From Trileptium ribeirensis (lineage: Eukaryota; Nematoda; Enoplea; Enoplida; Thoracostomopsidae): a DNA stretch of 43,633 nt. The notes beneath the pieces are model-generated. The model had not been told where the DNA came from, did not search any database, and saw only the letters and a program-made list of their open reading frames with translations. The position numbers and the translations under genes are program-made. How positions within the stretch are numbered: position 1 is the first letter of the stretch; each line of letters starts with the position of its first letter. This document shows positions 35,701 through 42,729 of the stretch, one piece after another. The DNA is taken from positions 1-43,633 of the forward strand of contig JASANE010003451.1 of NCBI GenBank assembly GCA_030248225.1. The letters are read 5' to 3'.

Positions 35701-38700
35701 GTGCGAAACTTGGAATACCAAAACTCATCAAGGCAGAAGAAATGAAGATTATGGCTATTCCCGATAAAATAGACCTGATTACATATATACATTTACTTCG
35801 GTCCCATTTTGCCGGAACGAAAACTCAAGTAAATATTTTGTGTTAGGGTTTATGTGTCTCAAAATTGGAATGAAAATTATTTTTGTCATTTTTACAGCGA
35901 GTTCTTATTAACCTTTTAGGTAGCCCGCATCAAATTACAGTTGGTATGTTAACTCAGTTAGTAGTTCAATAAATGTGTTAAATATGTGTTAATAAATAAA
36001 TGGGTTAAGTCAGTTAAGGCGCTAACAGAGAAAGGGGCTACCCCAGGTGACCACCAATTCAGCCTGCAATTTATTCTTAGTTCCTTCTATTCAAGCTTCC
36101 CGCAGGTCATTTTAGAAAGAGCTGAAAAATTCGACGCTTTGAACAGAACTTAGCAGTCTGACCGACGGATCAATACAAAAACGCGCAAACCATCCGTTTA
36201 GGTTTATGCGCTATTTGTGTCTCATAAATGGTGTTTTTGGGTTTTGATTTTCATTCCATCACCTGGGCTCGAAATTCCGCAATCCGGCCTCCAACACAAC
36301 CGAATTCCGGATAAACATCTGTCTTCATCAGGTATGTGTCCTCACTGGTTTGTGTGGACAAAATTTGAATAATTTCCCAATATCCACTTCTGACGGTCAG
36401 CTACCTGGTCGGTCAAAAACTTATTAACGGTCCCTTCCGTCGACGTCTTTGAACAGCGGCTCCAGCATTGTGATTAGTAAGGGTTCCCATGCTTAGAGGC
36501 TGTCGAATGCTGCCTTAAAGCGAGCAGAGCTAAGGACAGTATATTGCTAAAACTCAAGGCTATGTAGAAACCTATTACTAGGTGTAGCCCATATATTTGA
36601 TATGTGTATCATCCTCCTGGAATAAATCCCGTTTTGTGAACTTTGGTCACGCGACGGAGTATAAACTTGGGTCTGTTCTTACTACAGCCTCATATTTTTG
36701 AGATAAGAAGGATATGTATCGGCAGTTTCTACAGCCTTTGTAGTCTTTTTTTCTTAAACAAATCAATGGCATTAGCTATTTGTCCAGTCTCTCTGATTTT
36801 ATTCTACCACCATATTAGGCAAAACAGTCGTCGTAAGATCTCTTTCATTGTTTTTGCATCGTAACTTATTTTTGGTAAGACCCACTCTAGAGCAGCAGCC
36901 GTTCCATTGGGCAGTGACTGACCTGTCCACAGCTCTCCAAAGAGTGGGGGGGCATGTTCATTCTCGGGGGAAATTTTAAAGTGGGAGGGGATAAATTTTG
37001 CTTAAAAATACTAAATATTTCCATATTTTCATTACTACCGTGAATGTATTTTCAAGCTAAAAACATTTTAGCATTATAAATAGTTGTAATTAATGTTTAA
37101 AAAACAATTTAAAATTTTCAGACATAAAAATTTTTTGGAATTAATTGAACATGGGGAGTTTCGGCCGAGTAAGGGGGACGGACATGGTGGAAAATCTCAC
37201 GAACATGGGGGATTTGGAAAGTGGGGGCCCACTGTGGACAGGCCAGGTGACTGTACTGCCTTGCTTATTCCATGTACTGTCGAGATCAGTTTGATAAACA
37301 AATTTGTCATATCTGAGCAAGACGGGTATAATATTTAGTTTTTAGTGTCTTGATGTGTATGCAATGTTGTGGTGTATAAAGTATTTTGGCAGATAAAGAT
37401 AGCATCGTTGCTGAATCTGGTGATACCAAAATGTATCACAATATGCAGTGTTGTTCATGACAAAATACAGTTCTAAAGAGCAATTATGGCTGTTTGTTTT
37501 CAGCTATAACGTTTGTGTTTTAGTAAGCTGAAAATTGCAATATTTCTATAACTCTGAGCTTGTAATATTTCATTAACTCCAGGCAGAAGCGTAGCCACTA
37601 TTAGTAAAGTGGGTCTAGCCCCACTCATGTCAGCGTAAGGGGGACTTAAGGTTGGTAACAACAAATTGTTTATATCACACATTCACGGTTACCTATGAAC
37701 GAAAATTATGTGTAACTCCTCCGTGGACAGTCGATTTTCGCTATATTCATCTATGTATATTTACTTTTATTTATATAAATTGGGCGAATTTTTTATGCAT
37801 GTTCCTTAACTTCAGATTACAATATTTCTGTCGTAATTCTTCCTTTCTTTTTACGACAAGACAAAGACGAAAAAAATTTCTGACCGAAACGAGTGGTCTA
37901 GAACCCCTAGACCCCCCTGGCTAAGCACTTGTCTCTTGGTAAAAATTTTCGTGTAAAGATGTTAATATAGCTATATCATTCCTGAAATATGTCATATGTA
38001 CTGTCGTTCTTTTTAAAAATGATGTCATAAAGCACAATGATGCCTTGCAATCGGCTATAATGACGGATTGTGTAATAAGTGATTAGTGTGTAACATTTCA
38101 AACACTCTGAGTGTTAATTACTTAAATGTTGTTTTCGATATTGTAATTATAGGAAATGACTGACATTTGGAATCCAAGACATTCATTAATAAGCCTGACT
38201 GAAATCGATAATCGTGTTGCAGAAGAATTTGAAAAACTGCGTGCTGCAAAAGAACGAGAAAGCTTTTTTGACGCAAAAGCAGAGCCCACAATTGAGTCTG
38301 TAAATCTACAACAAAAGCGTGAAAACAACGTTGGAAAAACTTATGAGCAGCTGTCGCCGACTTGTCTGTTGGACCATAAAATCAGTGTTCCGACTTCTCG
38401 TAGCATTATAAATGGTGATCCAATAACATTCGTGAAATCGATTAAACTTGAAAATTTGAACAGCAACGAACTTTGTAAAAACGAAAACAATAGTGTTATA
38501 ACGTCTTTTTATGGCGAAACAGTAATTTGTTCTGAATTATCTAACGCTAAAGTTGCTGATGCATATGGTACAAGTTCTGGTGCCACGGGTGATAAAAATA
38601 TCGATACTCCTTCTGCTGCAAAACTACAGTCTTCGCCTAAATCAGCTCGGCATGGCACCCCAAGAGTTGGTCGCATTTTACGAACTGCGTCTGCTTCTTT

Positions 38701-39169
38701 ATCGTCCGGTAGTTGCAAATCGAATGCGTCGCATCGCTCCCGTCGTCTTTCTAGTCGTTCGTCTTCATCTGAGAAACACCCTCAGCTTGATGAAAAAATG
38801 CCGTTATGCCTTCCTATAGATTCCCTTGTGTTGCCTGACGGCACGCATCGTGACGTAACAACTGTAGGAGCAGTAGTTCGACCGGTTCTAATGACTAGAC
38901 AAGAATTAATGAATCCATTCGATGACGTCAGTGACGATCATAGTACGGACAACGATAATTTTAAAGCTGAATCGTCTCCACAGACGGAAAATGCAAGAAG
39001 TATTTCGTCATGTGTTAATGCTTTAAACAACAAAACTGACTTGCCGCCTTGCCCTAGCTCAAATACTGATAATTTATCACATTTAACTTTTGACAGTCAT
39101 CGTTCGTGTATTCCGGATTCTGAATCAAAAGTGTTATCGAGCGATTCGAGCTTAGGAACATTAAGCCCC
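20625..39169 (+). CDS. EHBP1: EH-domain-binding protein 1 homologue, 10 exons, partial
   Basis: Ten exons (20625-20780, 21958-22142, 22674-22737, 24386-24464, 27867-28118, 29839-29914, 34113-34215, 34892-35140, 35688-35828, 38153-39169) join in one frame of 774 codons with GT-AG borders and matching phases. The product is the EHBP1 family: an adaptor that links EH-domain (EHD) and Rab8/10-type membrane tubules to actin in endocytic recycling. Seen domains: second half of the NT-C2 domain (residues 1-about 125), an acidic linker, a CH domain (about 322-432), and a Ser-rich tail with NPF followed by DD at 689-691, the classic EH-domain ligand. Vertebrate EHBP1 starts with about 75 more residues of C2 domain and ends with a bMERB coiled coil; neither is visible here. 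Exon borders are my reading of sequence and family pattern. The CH and C2 exons are very secure; the linker exons rest on phase and composition. Confidence 0.93.
21958..22142 (+). CDS. EHBP1: EHBP1 exon: C2 domain, last strands
   Basis: 185 nt. Acceptor TGTTCAG/GTTATGG, donor GCAAT/GTAAGT (strong). It enters in phase 0 and leaves two bases, which join G of the next exon to make Met. The protein [14 protein letters not shown].. followed by [20 protein letters not shown] and [13 protein letters not shown] corresponds to the EHBP1 segment A.A...L.......Q..VKLKFKPLSKKV..A.L..SL.C..LREGKA. The ATG at 21961 is internal, not a start. Confidence 0.93.
22174..22259. mobile_element. Tc1/mariner-like MITE, 86 bp, in EHBP1 intron
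   Basis: The element starts CAGTGCTGACCAGAAA and, read from the other side, CAGTGCCAGCCAAAAA (13 of 16 matching). It is flanked on each side by TA (22172-22173 and 22260-22261). CAGTG ends next to a TA duplication are the signature of the Tc1/mariner superfamily. It is far too short for a transposase. It lies only 31 bp past the splice donor at 22143 without touching it. Confidence 0.75.
22260..22673 (+). other. EHBP1: EHBP1 intron, rest
   Basis: Intron sequence after the small Tc1-like element and before the acceptor TTACTTCAG at 22665-22673. The short frames at 22279-22524 and 22525-22797 are AT-rich intron sequence; the second merely overlaps the next exon. No RNA gene or repeat is seen. 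Confidence 0.6.
22674..22737 (+). CDS. EHBP1: EHBP1 exon: end of C2 domain
   Basis: 64 nt. It completes a split Met codon and then reads [20 protein letters not shown] plus D. This is the conserved post-C2 signature DEDMQSLASLMS of EHBP1 proteins. Donor GAT/GTAAGA, phase 0. A second possible donor at GGACGGG/GTACTT (22717-22718) would join directly to the 27867 exon in frame and skip the 24386 exon, so an isoform without that exon is possible. Confidence 0.9.
22738..24385 (+). other. EHBP1: EHBP1 intron
   Basis: AT-rich intron of 1648 bp. It contains a perfect short hairpin at 23801-23828 and a 97-codon ATG frame at 23247-23540. That frame has the composition of AT-rich intron sequence and no recognisable domain. 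No transposon ends were seen. Confidence 0.6.
23801..23828. repeat. Perfect 13-bp inverted repeat (hairpin)
   Basis: AATAGAACACTGA, then AG, then its exact reverse complement. It has no T-run and no link to a gene end. A related AATAGAACAGTGA occurs at about 33119 without the second arm. It may be a remnant of a miniature inverted-repeat element. Confidence 0.6.
24386..24464 (+). CDS. EHBP1: EHBP1 exon: acidic/serine linker
   Basis: 79 nt. Acceptor ACTAATTTAG/AGTTAT, donor TCTG/GTCAGT. It encodes [20 protein letters not shown] then SLDSDS. It enters in phase 0 and leaves one G that joins CG of the next exon to give Ala. Support is the exact phase fit between the C2 exon and the [10 protein letters not shown] exon, good splice borders, and a length equal to the acidic spacer that EHBP1 has at this place. 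Sequence is not conserved in this linker, so it is less certain than its neighbours. Confidence 0.7.
24531..24794. mobile_element. Possible mariner-like MITE with CGAAATTTCG repeats
   Basis: TA followed by CAGTCA at 24529-24536 and TGACTG followed by TA at 24789-24796 would be the ends of a 264-bp element. The inverted terminal match is only 6-7 bp beyond the TA. The interior has three copies of the palindromic word CGAAATTTCG with GATCG or TTCG next to it (about 24577, 24601 and 24680). Short terminal match, so only a candidate. Confidence 0.4.
25506..26288. mobile_element. hAT-like non-autonomous element in EHBP1 intron
   Basis: 783 bp, with ends TAGTGTTGTACCGG and, reversed, TAGGCATGTACCGG (11 of 14). 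Imperfect 8-bp flanking repeats are ATAATTTT (25498-25505) and ATATTTTT (26289-26296). Both ends carry GC-rich subterminal repeats of the type CCGGGGTCGGGGCC (25525-25610 and 26205-26280), strikingly unlike the AT-rich surroundings. Layout (8-bp duplication, TAGnnnTG end, subterminal CCGGGG) fits hAT. No transposase frame is seen. Confidence 0.72.
26741..26803 (+). repeat. tRNA-like segment, possible SINE head
   Basis: A TGGTGGATAGCG stretch (26746-26757) resembles the RNA polymerase III A box. GGTTCAAGCCG (26784-26794) resembles the B box, with the normal tRNA spacing of about 26 bp between them. No full cloverleaf with paired acceptor stem is apparent, so a working tRNA is unlikely. The best reading is a tRNA pseudogene or the head of a SINE; the tail to about 26880 shows no clear A-rich end. 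Confidence 0.35.
27867..28118 (+). CDS. EHBP1: EHBP1 exon: helical segment and linker
   Basis: 252 nt. Acceptor TTATAG/CGGAGG, donor CATAATG/GTATGT, phases 1 in and 1 out. It begins [16 protein letters not shown], matching the conserved EHBP1 EEKAAKITEIVNQLNAL helix after the acidic spacer. The rest ([20 protein letters not shown] and on to FPTNVKPHN) is low-complexity linker rich in Pro, Thr and acidic residues. A longer overlapping frame from 27715 is in another phase and is not used. Confidence 0.85.
28119..29838 (+). other. EHBP1: EHBP1 intron with dispersed repeat
   Basis: 1720 bp, mostly taken up by copy 2 of the dispersed repeat (28300-29430). The remainder (29431-29838) is unremarkable AT-rich sequence. 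Short frames at 28750-29081 come from the repeat. Confidence 0.6.
28300..29430 (+). repeat. Dispersed repeat, copy 2, with about 175-bp subrepeats
   Basis: Related to 19580-20410 in the same orientation. Internally the phrase AACCCGATTTCCAGAAT and variants recurs at about 28733, 28909, 29084 and 29229. Each is followed by a CTTCAGT..TTTG.TTAC block, a CATCAA..ATTGTCTATAT block and a CGGTAGGCTGAATACG block. The period is about 145-176 bp and the units are quite diverged, so they arose long ago. No protein and no clear terminal repeats. Confidence 0.65.
29839..29914 (+). CDS. EHBP1: EHBP1 exon: basic linker before CH domain
   Basis: 76 nt. Acceptor GTGTTACAG/AATCTC, donor CATAG/GTACAC. With the G carried over it reads [20 protein letters not shown] and VPYVH, then a split Arg codon. 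The basic RRTSAPKA piece resembles the RR.+RKAPAPP segment that precedes the CH domain in EHBP1. Support is phase fit on both sides, splice borders and composition. Confidence 0.68.
30508..32098. mobile_element. DNA-transposon-like element with 22-bp inverted ends
   Basis: The left end begins GGGTCATTTCACGAAACCAT and the right end, reversed, begins GGATCATTGCACGAAACCAT. They match at 20 of 22 positions and are 1591 bp apart. The 4-bp AAGT lies directly outside both ends (30504-30507 and 32099-32102) and may be the target duplication. The interior holds several C-rich TGTAGCCCCC..CCGACC motifs (about 30538 reversed, 30891, 31183, 31220 and 31502-31586) and no transposase. A 4-bp duplication would suit a piggyBac-like or related group, but AAGT is not TTAA, so I leave the superfamily open. 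Confidence 0.65.
31502..31586. repeat. Short tandem repeat, about 20-23 bp, four units
   Basis: Four units of TGTAGCCC..CCGACCTGAGG start at 31502, 31523, 31546 and 31566; the last is degenerate. They differ mainly in length of the C run. Single copies of the same motif occur elsewhere in the surrounding 1.6-kb element. Confidence 0.8.
34113..34215 (+). CDS. EHBP1: EHBP1 exon: linker before CH domain
   Basis: 103 nt. Acceptor CTAACAG/GTTCCA, donor ACCAGT/GTATGT. The first G completes an Arg codon with AG of the previous exon, then [20 protein letters not shown] and [14 protein letters not shown] follow. Gln/Asn/Ser-rich and unstructured. It joins the CH exon in phase 0. The fit of phases on both sides supports it more than any residue pattern. 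Confidence 0.7.
34216..34891 (+). other. EHBP1: EHBP1 intron
   Basis: 676-bp AT-rich intron between the linker exon and the CH exon. The frame at 34533-34778 is intron sequence with no recognisable domain. Confidence 0.6.
34892..35140 (+). CDS. EHBP1: EHBP1 exon: first two thirds of CH domain
   Basis: 249 nt in phase 0 at both ends. Acceptor TTTAATTTAG/GACGGG, donor AAAATT/GTAGGT. After a short linker it reads [20 protein letters not shown], then [20 protein letters not shown], then DFDSLND. This is the single CH domain as found in EHBP1, MICAL and related proteins, closest to EHBP1 ([39 protein letters not shown]). The two extra residues DR before GV are unusual. Confidence 0.96.
35141..35687 (+). 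other. EHBP1: EHBP1 intron
   Basis: 547-bp intron inside the CH domain. Nothing else is seen in it. Confidence 0.65.
35688..35828 (+). CDS. EHBP1: EHBP1 exon: end of CH domain
   Basis: 141 nt, phase 0 both sides. Acceptor TTATTTTTAG/GCATTT, donor ACTCAA/GTAAAT. It encodes [40 protein letters not shown] and FAGTKTQ. It matches the EHBP1 CH-domain end [43 protein letters not shown]. Confidence 0.96.
36918..37246. mobile_element. MITE with CTGGCCTGTCCACAG ends, solo copy
   Basis: The left end is CTGACCTGTCCACAG and the right end, reversed, is CTGGCCTGTCCACAG. GTGACTG lies at 36914-36920, overlapping the left end, and again at 37247-37253, suggesting a 7-8 bp target duplication. Interior landmarks are TCATTCTCGGGGGAAATT, GGGATAAATTTTGCTTAAAA, TTTCGGCCGAGT and GAACATGGGGGATTTGGAAA. 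These are shared in the same order with the two copies in the palindrome at 41162-41534 and 42354-42729. No protein. Confidence 0.8.
37578..37930. mobile_element. Candidate MITE with GTAGCCA-type ends
   Basis: The left side has AGGCAGAAGCGTAGCCAC and, a little further in, GTGGGTCTAGCCCCA. The right side has CTAGACCCCCCTGGCTAAGCA. Reversed, the right side resembles the left (TTAGCCA followed by GGGGTCTAG), a pattern common at the ends of invertebrate DNA transposons. No target duplication could be fixed, so borders are approximate. Confidence 0.35.
38153..39169 (+). CDS. EHBP1: EHBP1 exon: long Ser-rich region with NPF motif
   Basis: This exon runs 1017 nt (339 codons) from acceptor GTAATTATAG/GAAATG to donor AGCCCC/GTAAGT. 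The ATG at 38156 is codon 2 of the exon, not a start. It begins [20 protein letters not shown] then a charged, helix-forming stretch ([18 protein letters not shown]). The middle is basic and Ser-rich ([20 protein letters not shown]), and MNPFDDV (NPF at 38912-38920) is an EH-domain ligand with acidic residues after it. If the donor is not used, the frame reads 18 more residues (VSSYRFLGRKKYVEPYSM) to a TAG at 39224-39226. Because the donor matches the consensus perfectly and the bMERB region is still missing, splicing onward is more likely; a short isoform ending here is possible. Confidence 0.9.
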
Positions 39170-40242
39170 GTAAGTTCTTATAGATTTCTTGGTCGGAAGA
39201 AATATGTTGAACCCTATTCTATGTAGTTGCATATTGAGACGGAATACTACAAACACAGTAGTACTGTCACTGGCTTTTCCATTTGGTGAAAATTTTGCCG
39301 GTTGGCATGAACTGGTTTGCTCCTGGTTCGGAACCAGGAACTTCTTGATTTTTCCATGGGTAGGCAAATGGGGGCACCACCAGTTCAACGAAGAAGATAT
39401 TTTGATGGGTGTGAAAATTAGAAAATTTAGAGTTCATAAATGCAAAGTATTGATTTAGTTAATATATACTATCAGGTATACAGGTTCGCAGTAATATTTG
39501 TGCTTTCGCGTGTCTTTCATCTGCCAGCACTGGTTCATAGTCAGAAGATGTCTTTAGACTATTTTATTAACTAGCAGCCTGTTTCATTGCCAGTGTTGTA
39601 ACTTGAGTGTTCAGTATGTAATATATAGTCACCTATTGCGTACTTAGGTATGACAGGTCCATCTAAGCACCAACTTTGGCACAACGCTGAAGCGTAGTAT
39701 GAACAATGACAGGGCTGCAGCGTGCAAAGTGGCTGAATTGCTGTTCAAAATAAGTGAAATATCATGCATATTGTCCGAGAAGTTGCGGAGATATTGCAGT
39801 TTTCGTGTATTTTGGGCTACACGGGCCCTCTTAAAACATGTCCCAATCTTGCTGAGGACATTACTCGCCATAATTCACTGTCGCTTTACGACGAGCGAGC
39901 GAACAACGAGCGAGCAGAAAACAAACTATAATATTTCAAAATAAAAAATCGTATATAATAGTCCACGAGCGAAAAAAGAAAGAGCAACGAGCGAGTAGCG
40001 ATCAATTGTAACGAATACTGTAGGTTATCATAATACGAAAGGCTGATTTGCTTCGCCCAATATCGCCCATGTAGAACATGACGTATTTGTATGTGGTCGC
40101 ATGACTATTTTCGTGAATGTCTGGTCTCATGGCCTATTCAAAGTAGCAATTTGGGGTCCAACCCTGTGGCAATAGCCGCACATCTTATTCAGCTGTGTAG
40201 AGAATGGTTTTTTGTACAAAATTAGTCCAATAACATCTATAT
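39170..40242 (+). other. EHBP1: EHBP1 intron or 3' region
   Basis: Sequence between the last visible EHBP1 exon and the palindrome. If the frame is read through, the stop is at 39224-39226 and the nearest AATAAA is at about 39940. Small frames at 39189-39458 and 39699-39944 have no recognisable domain. Short ACGAGCGAGC repeats occur at 39890-40000. No bMERB-type exon was found here. Confidence 0.5.
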
Positions 40243-41161
40243 CAGGGAGTAACCGGAATTCCGGTTCCGGCGAAAATCGTGTTCCGGTTGCGGTTCCGGT
40301 AAAGGGCAAAAACCATACCGGAACCGCTATTCCGGTTTAAAAATTTTGTTTGAAATTTTCCACGTTTTTTGCTTCATCCTGCAAACCAAACATATGTAAT
40401 ATATATAATCATCAAGCTCCAATACAACCAAGCAAAAGAAAAAAAGATTAGCGTAAATCGCAATTTGTCGTGTGAAAAATAAGTAGGGCACATAATTTGA
40501 GCAGGGATGTTTCATAGCATAACCTGCAGGAGTTTGTTAATTCAAAGCCAGGTTGATGCTTGTAGCAGCTATTCTCCCCACATTCCAGAAGTCTTGTGGG
40601 ATACGGTTTTGAATTTAACCGGTCCAACTGGGTAACAGAGTATGGCATACACAGAGAACTGCTCTTAGGGGTACCTTGTGGCTAACATAAATTGCGTCAA
40701 AGACCCGCCAGTGCTCGATTAAACCTGTTAAATTTAGTCTAAATTGAAGTAAACTAACGTTGTCTGGGACAACGCAGCTAGAAATTGCTTTTCGGCAATA
40801 AACTGTATTTATTGAAACTGTACGAGCAGCATCACAGTGTGTCTCATTTATAGCCTTCTGATTAGAAAGTTATCATCATTATGATCAAACAGACGGGGCA
40901 CTGTTTCTCCAAAACGTTAACCTAAGCAGTGCTCTATAACCACTGATCAGAAAATTACCTTCTATCTATTATTTTGTCTTAGAACCATATAAGGAACCAA
41001 TAATTTTAAGTTTTCCTACAGATAGAACATGTACAAACGTATTGTAAGGGTAAGCGATGAGAGACAGGCGAAAGTGTGTATTTCGCTCCACGCTTTGTAA
41101 GCACATTCGATTTGACGCAAACGCAATGGTGTATAGTGGAAGACATTTTTTTGCTCTGAAT
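40243..41161 (-). mobile_element. hAT-like family right half, left palindrome arm
   Basis: Reverse complement of the family seen at 17515-18411. It has the terminus CAGGGAGTAACCGGAA at 40243, the GCAAAAACCATACCGG block, then the GACGCAATTTATGTTAGCC block reversed (about 40673-40698). A single satellite monomer follows at about 40778-41105 (reverse strand; CTGTATTTATTGAAACTG, GTTATCATCATTATGATC). It stops at ATTCAGAGC, where the MITE begins. The left half of the family (GGAACC-rich left end) is absent. Confidence 0.85.
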
Positions 41162-41534
41162 CTGGCCTGTCCACAGCCCTCCGAAAAGTGGGGGGGAACT
41201 TCGGGGGCCCCTATGTTCATTCTCGGGGGAAATTTCAAAGTGGGGGGGGATAAATTTTGCTTAAAAATACAAAATATTTCCATATTTTCATGCATTTTTA
41301 CTACTGTGAACGTACTTTCAATCTAAAAAACAATATTTTAGCATTATATAGTGGTAATTAATGTTTAAAAAACAATTTGCAAACAAAGAACATAAATTTT
41401 CAGACATAAAAAATTTTTGGAATTAGTTGAATGAAGATGGGGGTTTCGGCCGAGTGGGGGGACGGACATGGGGAACTTCTCACGAACATGGGGGATTTGG
41501 AAAGTGGGGGGTCCCCCCACTGTGGACAGGCCAG
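41162..41534. mobile_element. CTGTCCACAG MITE, copy in left arm
   Basis: Perfect 15-bp inverted ends CTGGCCTGTCCACAG and CTGTGGACAGGCCAG, 373 bp apart. The interior is colinear with the solo copy at 36918-37246, with longer runs of G (GTGGGGGGGAACTTCGGGGG) and an insertion TTTGCAAACAAAGAACATAA not present in the solo copy. Confidence 0.85.
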
Positions 41535-42353
41535 TGATATATATAGCTCGAACCCTCGCGAAATTAATTATTAATATAGATTTAAAAACCGATTTAAAAA
41601 TCCTTTCGATCCAAATCTTGTATCGAAAATTAGCAGCGTAGCAGAGCATTATATACAGCCTTATAGAGCTTTACTTGCTCTACAAATTGTGTTCAGTTTT
41701 ATATTGATATCTATAATGCAGGTTGTCCAGATACAATAAAAAATTGGCTAATCTTCACGACCCGACCCGAACACCTTAGCCCTCTTTTTCGGGAAAATAT
41801 GGAAGTAATGATGGAATAGGTCTACGCGCCAAGCTAAAGGACACAAATTGAGATTTCAAGGTTTTTAATGAATTGTCCCGCGAATCAGTCTAGCCCAGCT
41901 TTCAAAACCCAGTAGCGGGCATTTTCAAGTTTTTACAACTGACTATGAGGGTTGAAAGAATTCTTCAGTTGGTTATGTATGTAATATTAATAATGTAAAT
42001 AATTTGGCTGTTATTAAAAACGGCTGATTTGAATGTTGCTGAAAACAGCTGAACTAAGTTGTGGTCAGGGATTGTTGTGACTAAGCTTCCGAAGTTTGCC
42101 GAAAGAGGGCTAAGGTGTTCGGGTCGGGTCGTGAAGATTAGCCAATTTTTTATTGTATCTGGACAACCTGCATTATAGATATCAATATAAAACTGAACAC
42201 AATTTGTAGAGCAAGTAAAGCTCTATAAGGCTGTATATAATGCTCTGCTACGCTGCTAATTTTCGATACAAGATTTGGATCGAAAGGAATTTAAATTGGT
42301 TTTCGGACGGATATTAATAATTAATTTCGCGAGGGTTCGAGCTATATATATCA

Positions 42354-42729
42354 CTGGCCTGTCCACAGTCCCGGTACCTCCCCCACTGTCCAAATCCCCC
42401 CCTGTTCGTGAGAAGTTCCCCATGTCCGTCCCCCCACTCGGCCGAAACCCCCATCTTCATTCAACTAATTGCAAAAATTTTTTATGTCTGAAAATTTATG
42501 TTCTTTGTTTGCAAATTGTTGTTTAAACATTATTTAACACTATATAATGCTAAAATATTGTTTTTATATCTCCAAAGTACGTTCACAGTAGAAAAAATGC
42601 ACTAAACTATGGAAATATTTTGTATTTTTAAGCAAAATTTATCCCCCCCACTTTGAAATTTCCCCCGAGAATGAACATAGGGGCCCCCGAAGTTCCCCCC
42701 CACTTTTCGGAGGGCTGTGGACAGGCCAG
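42354..42729. mobile_element. CTGTCCACAG MITE, mirror copy in right arm
   Basis: Mirror image of 41162-41534, with the same insertion relative to the solo copy, so both derive from one insertion that was duplicated with the arm. It differs by small changes near its left end (CAGTCCCGGTACCTCCCCCA). Confidence 0.85.

Larger units (their letters stand above)
35829..38152 (+). other. EHBP1: EHBP1 intron with MITEs
   Basis: 2324-bp intron. It holds the MITE at 36918-37246 and a weaker candidate at 37578-37930. A possible 22-nt micro-exon at 35898-35919 was considered and dropped because it breaks the frame into the next exon. From 36001 to 36600 I see only repeat-like scraps (for example AATTCCGGATAAAC) without borders. 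Confidence 0.6.

Noticed and set aside
35898..35919. Possible 22-nt EHBP1 micro-exon between TTTTTACAG and GTAGCC
   Set aside because: Its inclusion would shift the 38153 exon into a frame with an immediate stop; direct joining of 35828 to 38153 is in frame.
37093..37338. Gly/His-rich 81-codon frame
   Set aside because: It is an open stretch of the CTGTCCACAG MITE and is mirrored in the non-coding copies at 41162-41534 and 42354-42729.
38509..38819. Minus-strand and alternate-frame ORFs inside the long EHBP1 exon
   Set aside because: They are shadows of the 38153-39169 exon, whose Ser/Arg-rich codons keep other frames open.
21411..39343. Shared word GGTTCGGAACCAGG near 21413 and near 39328
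   Set aside because: Similarity does not extend beyond the palindromic word, so no element can be supported.
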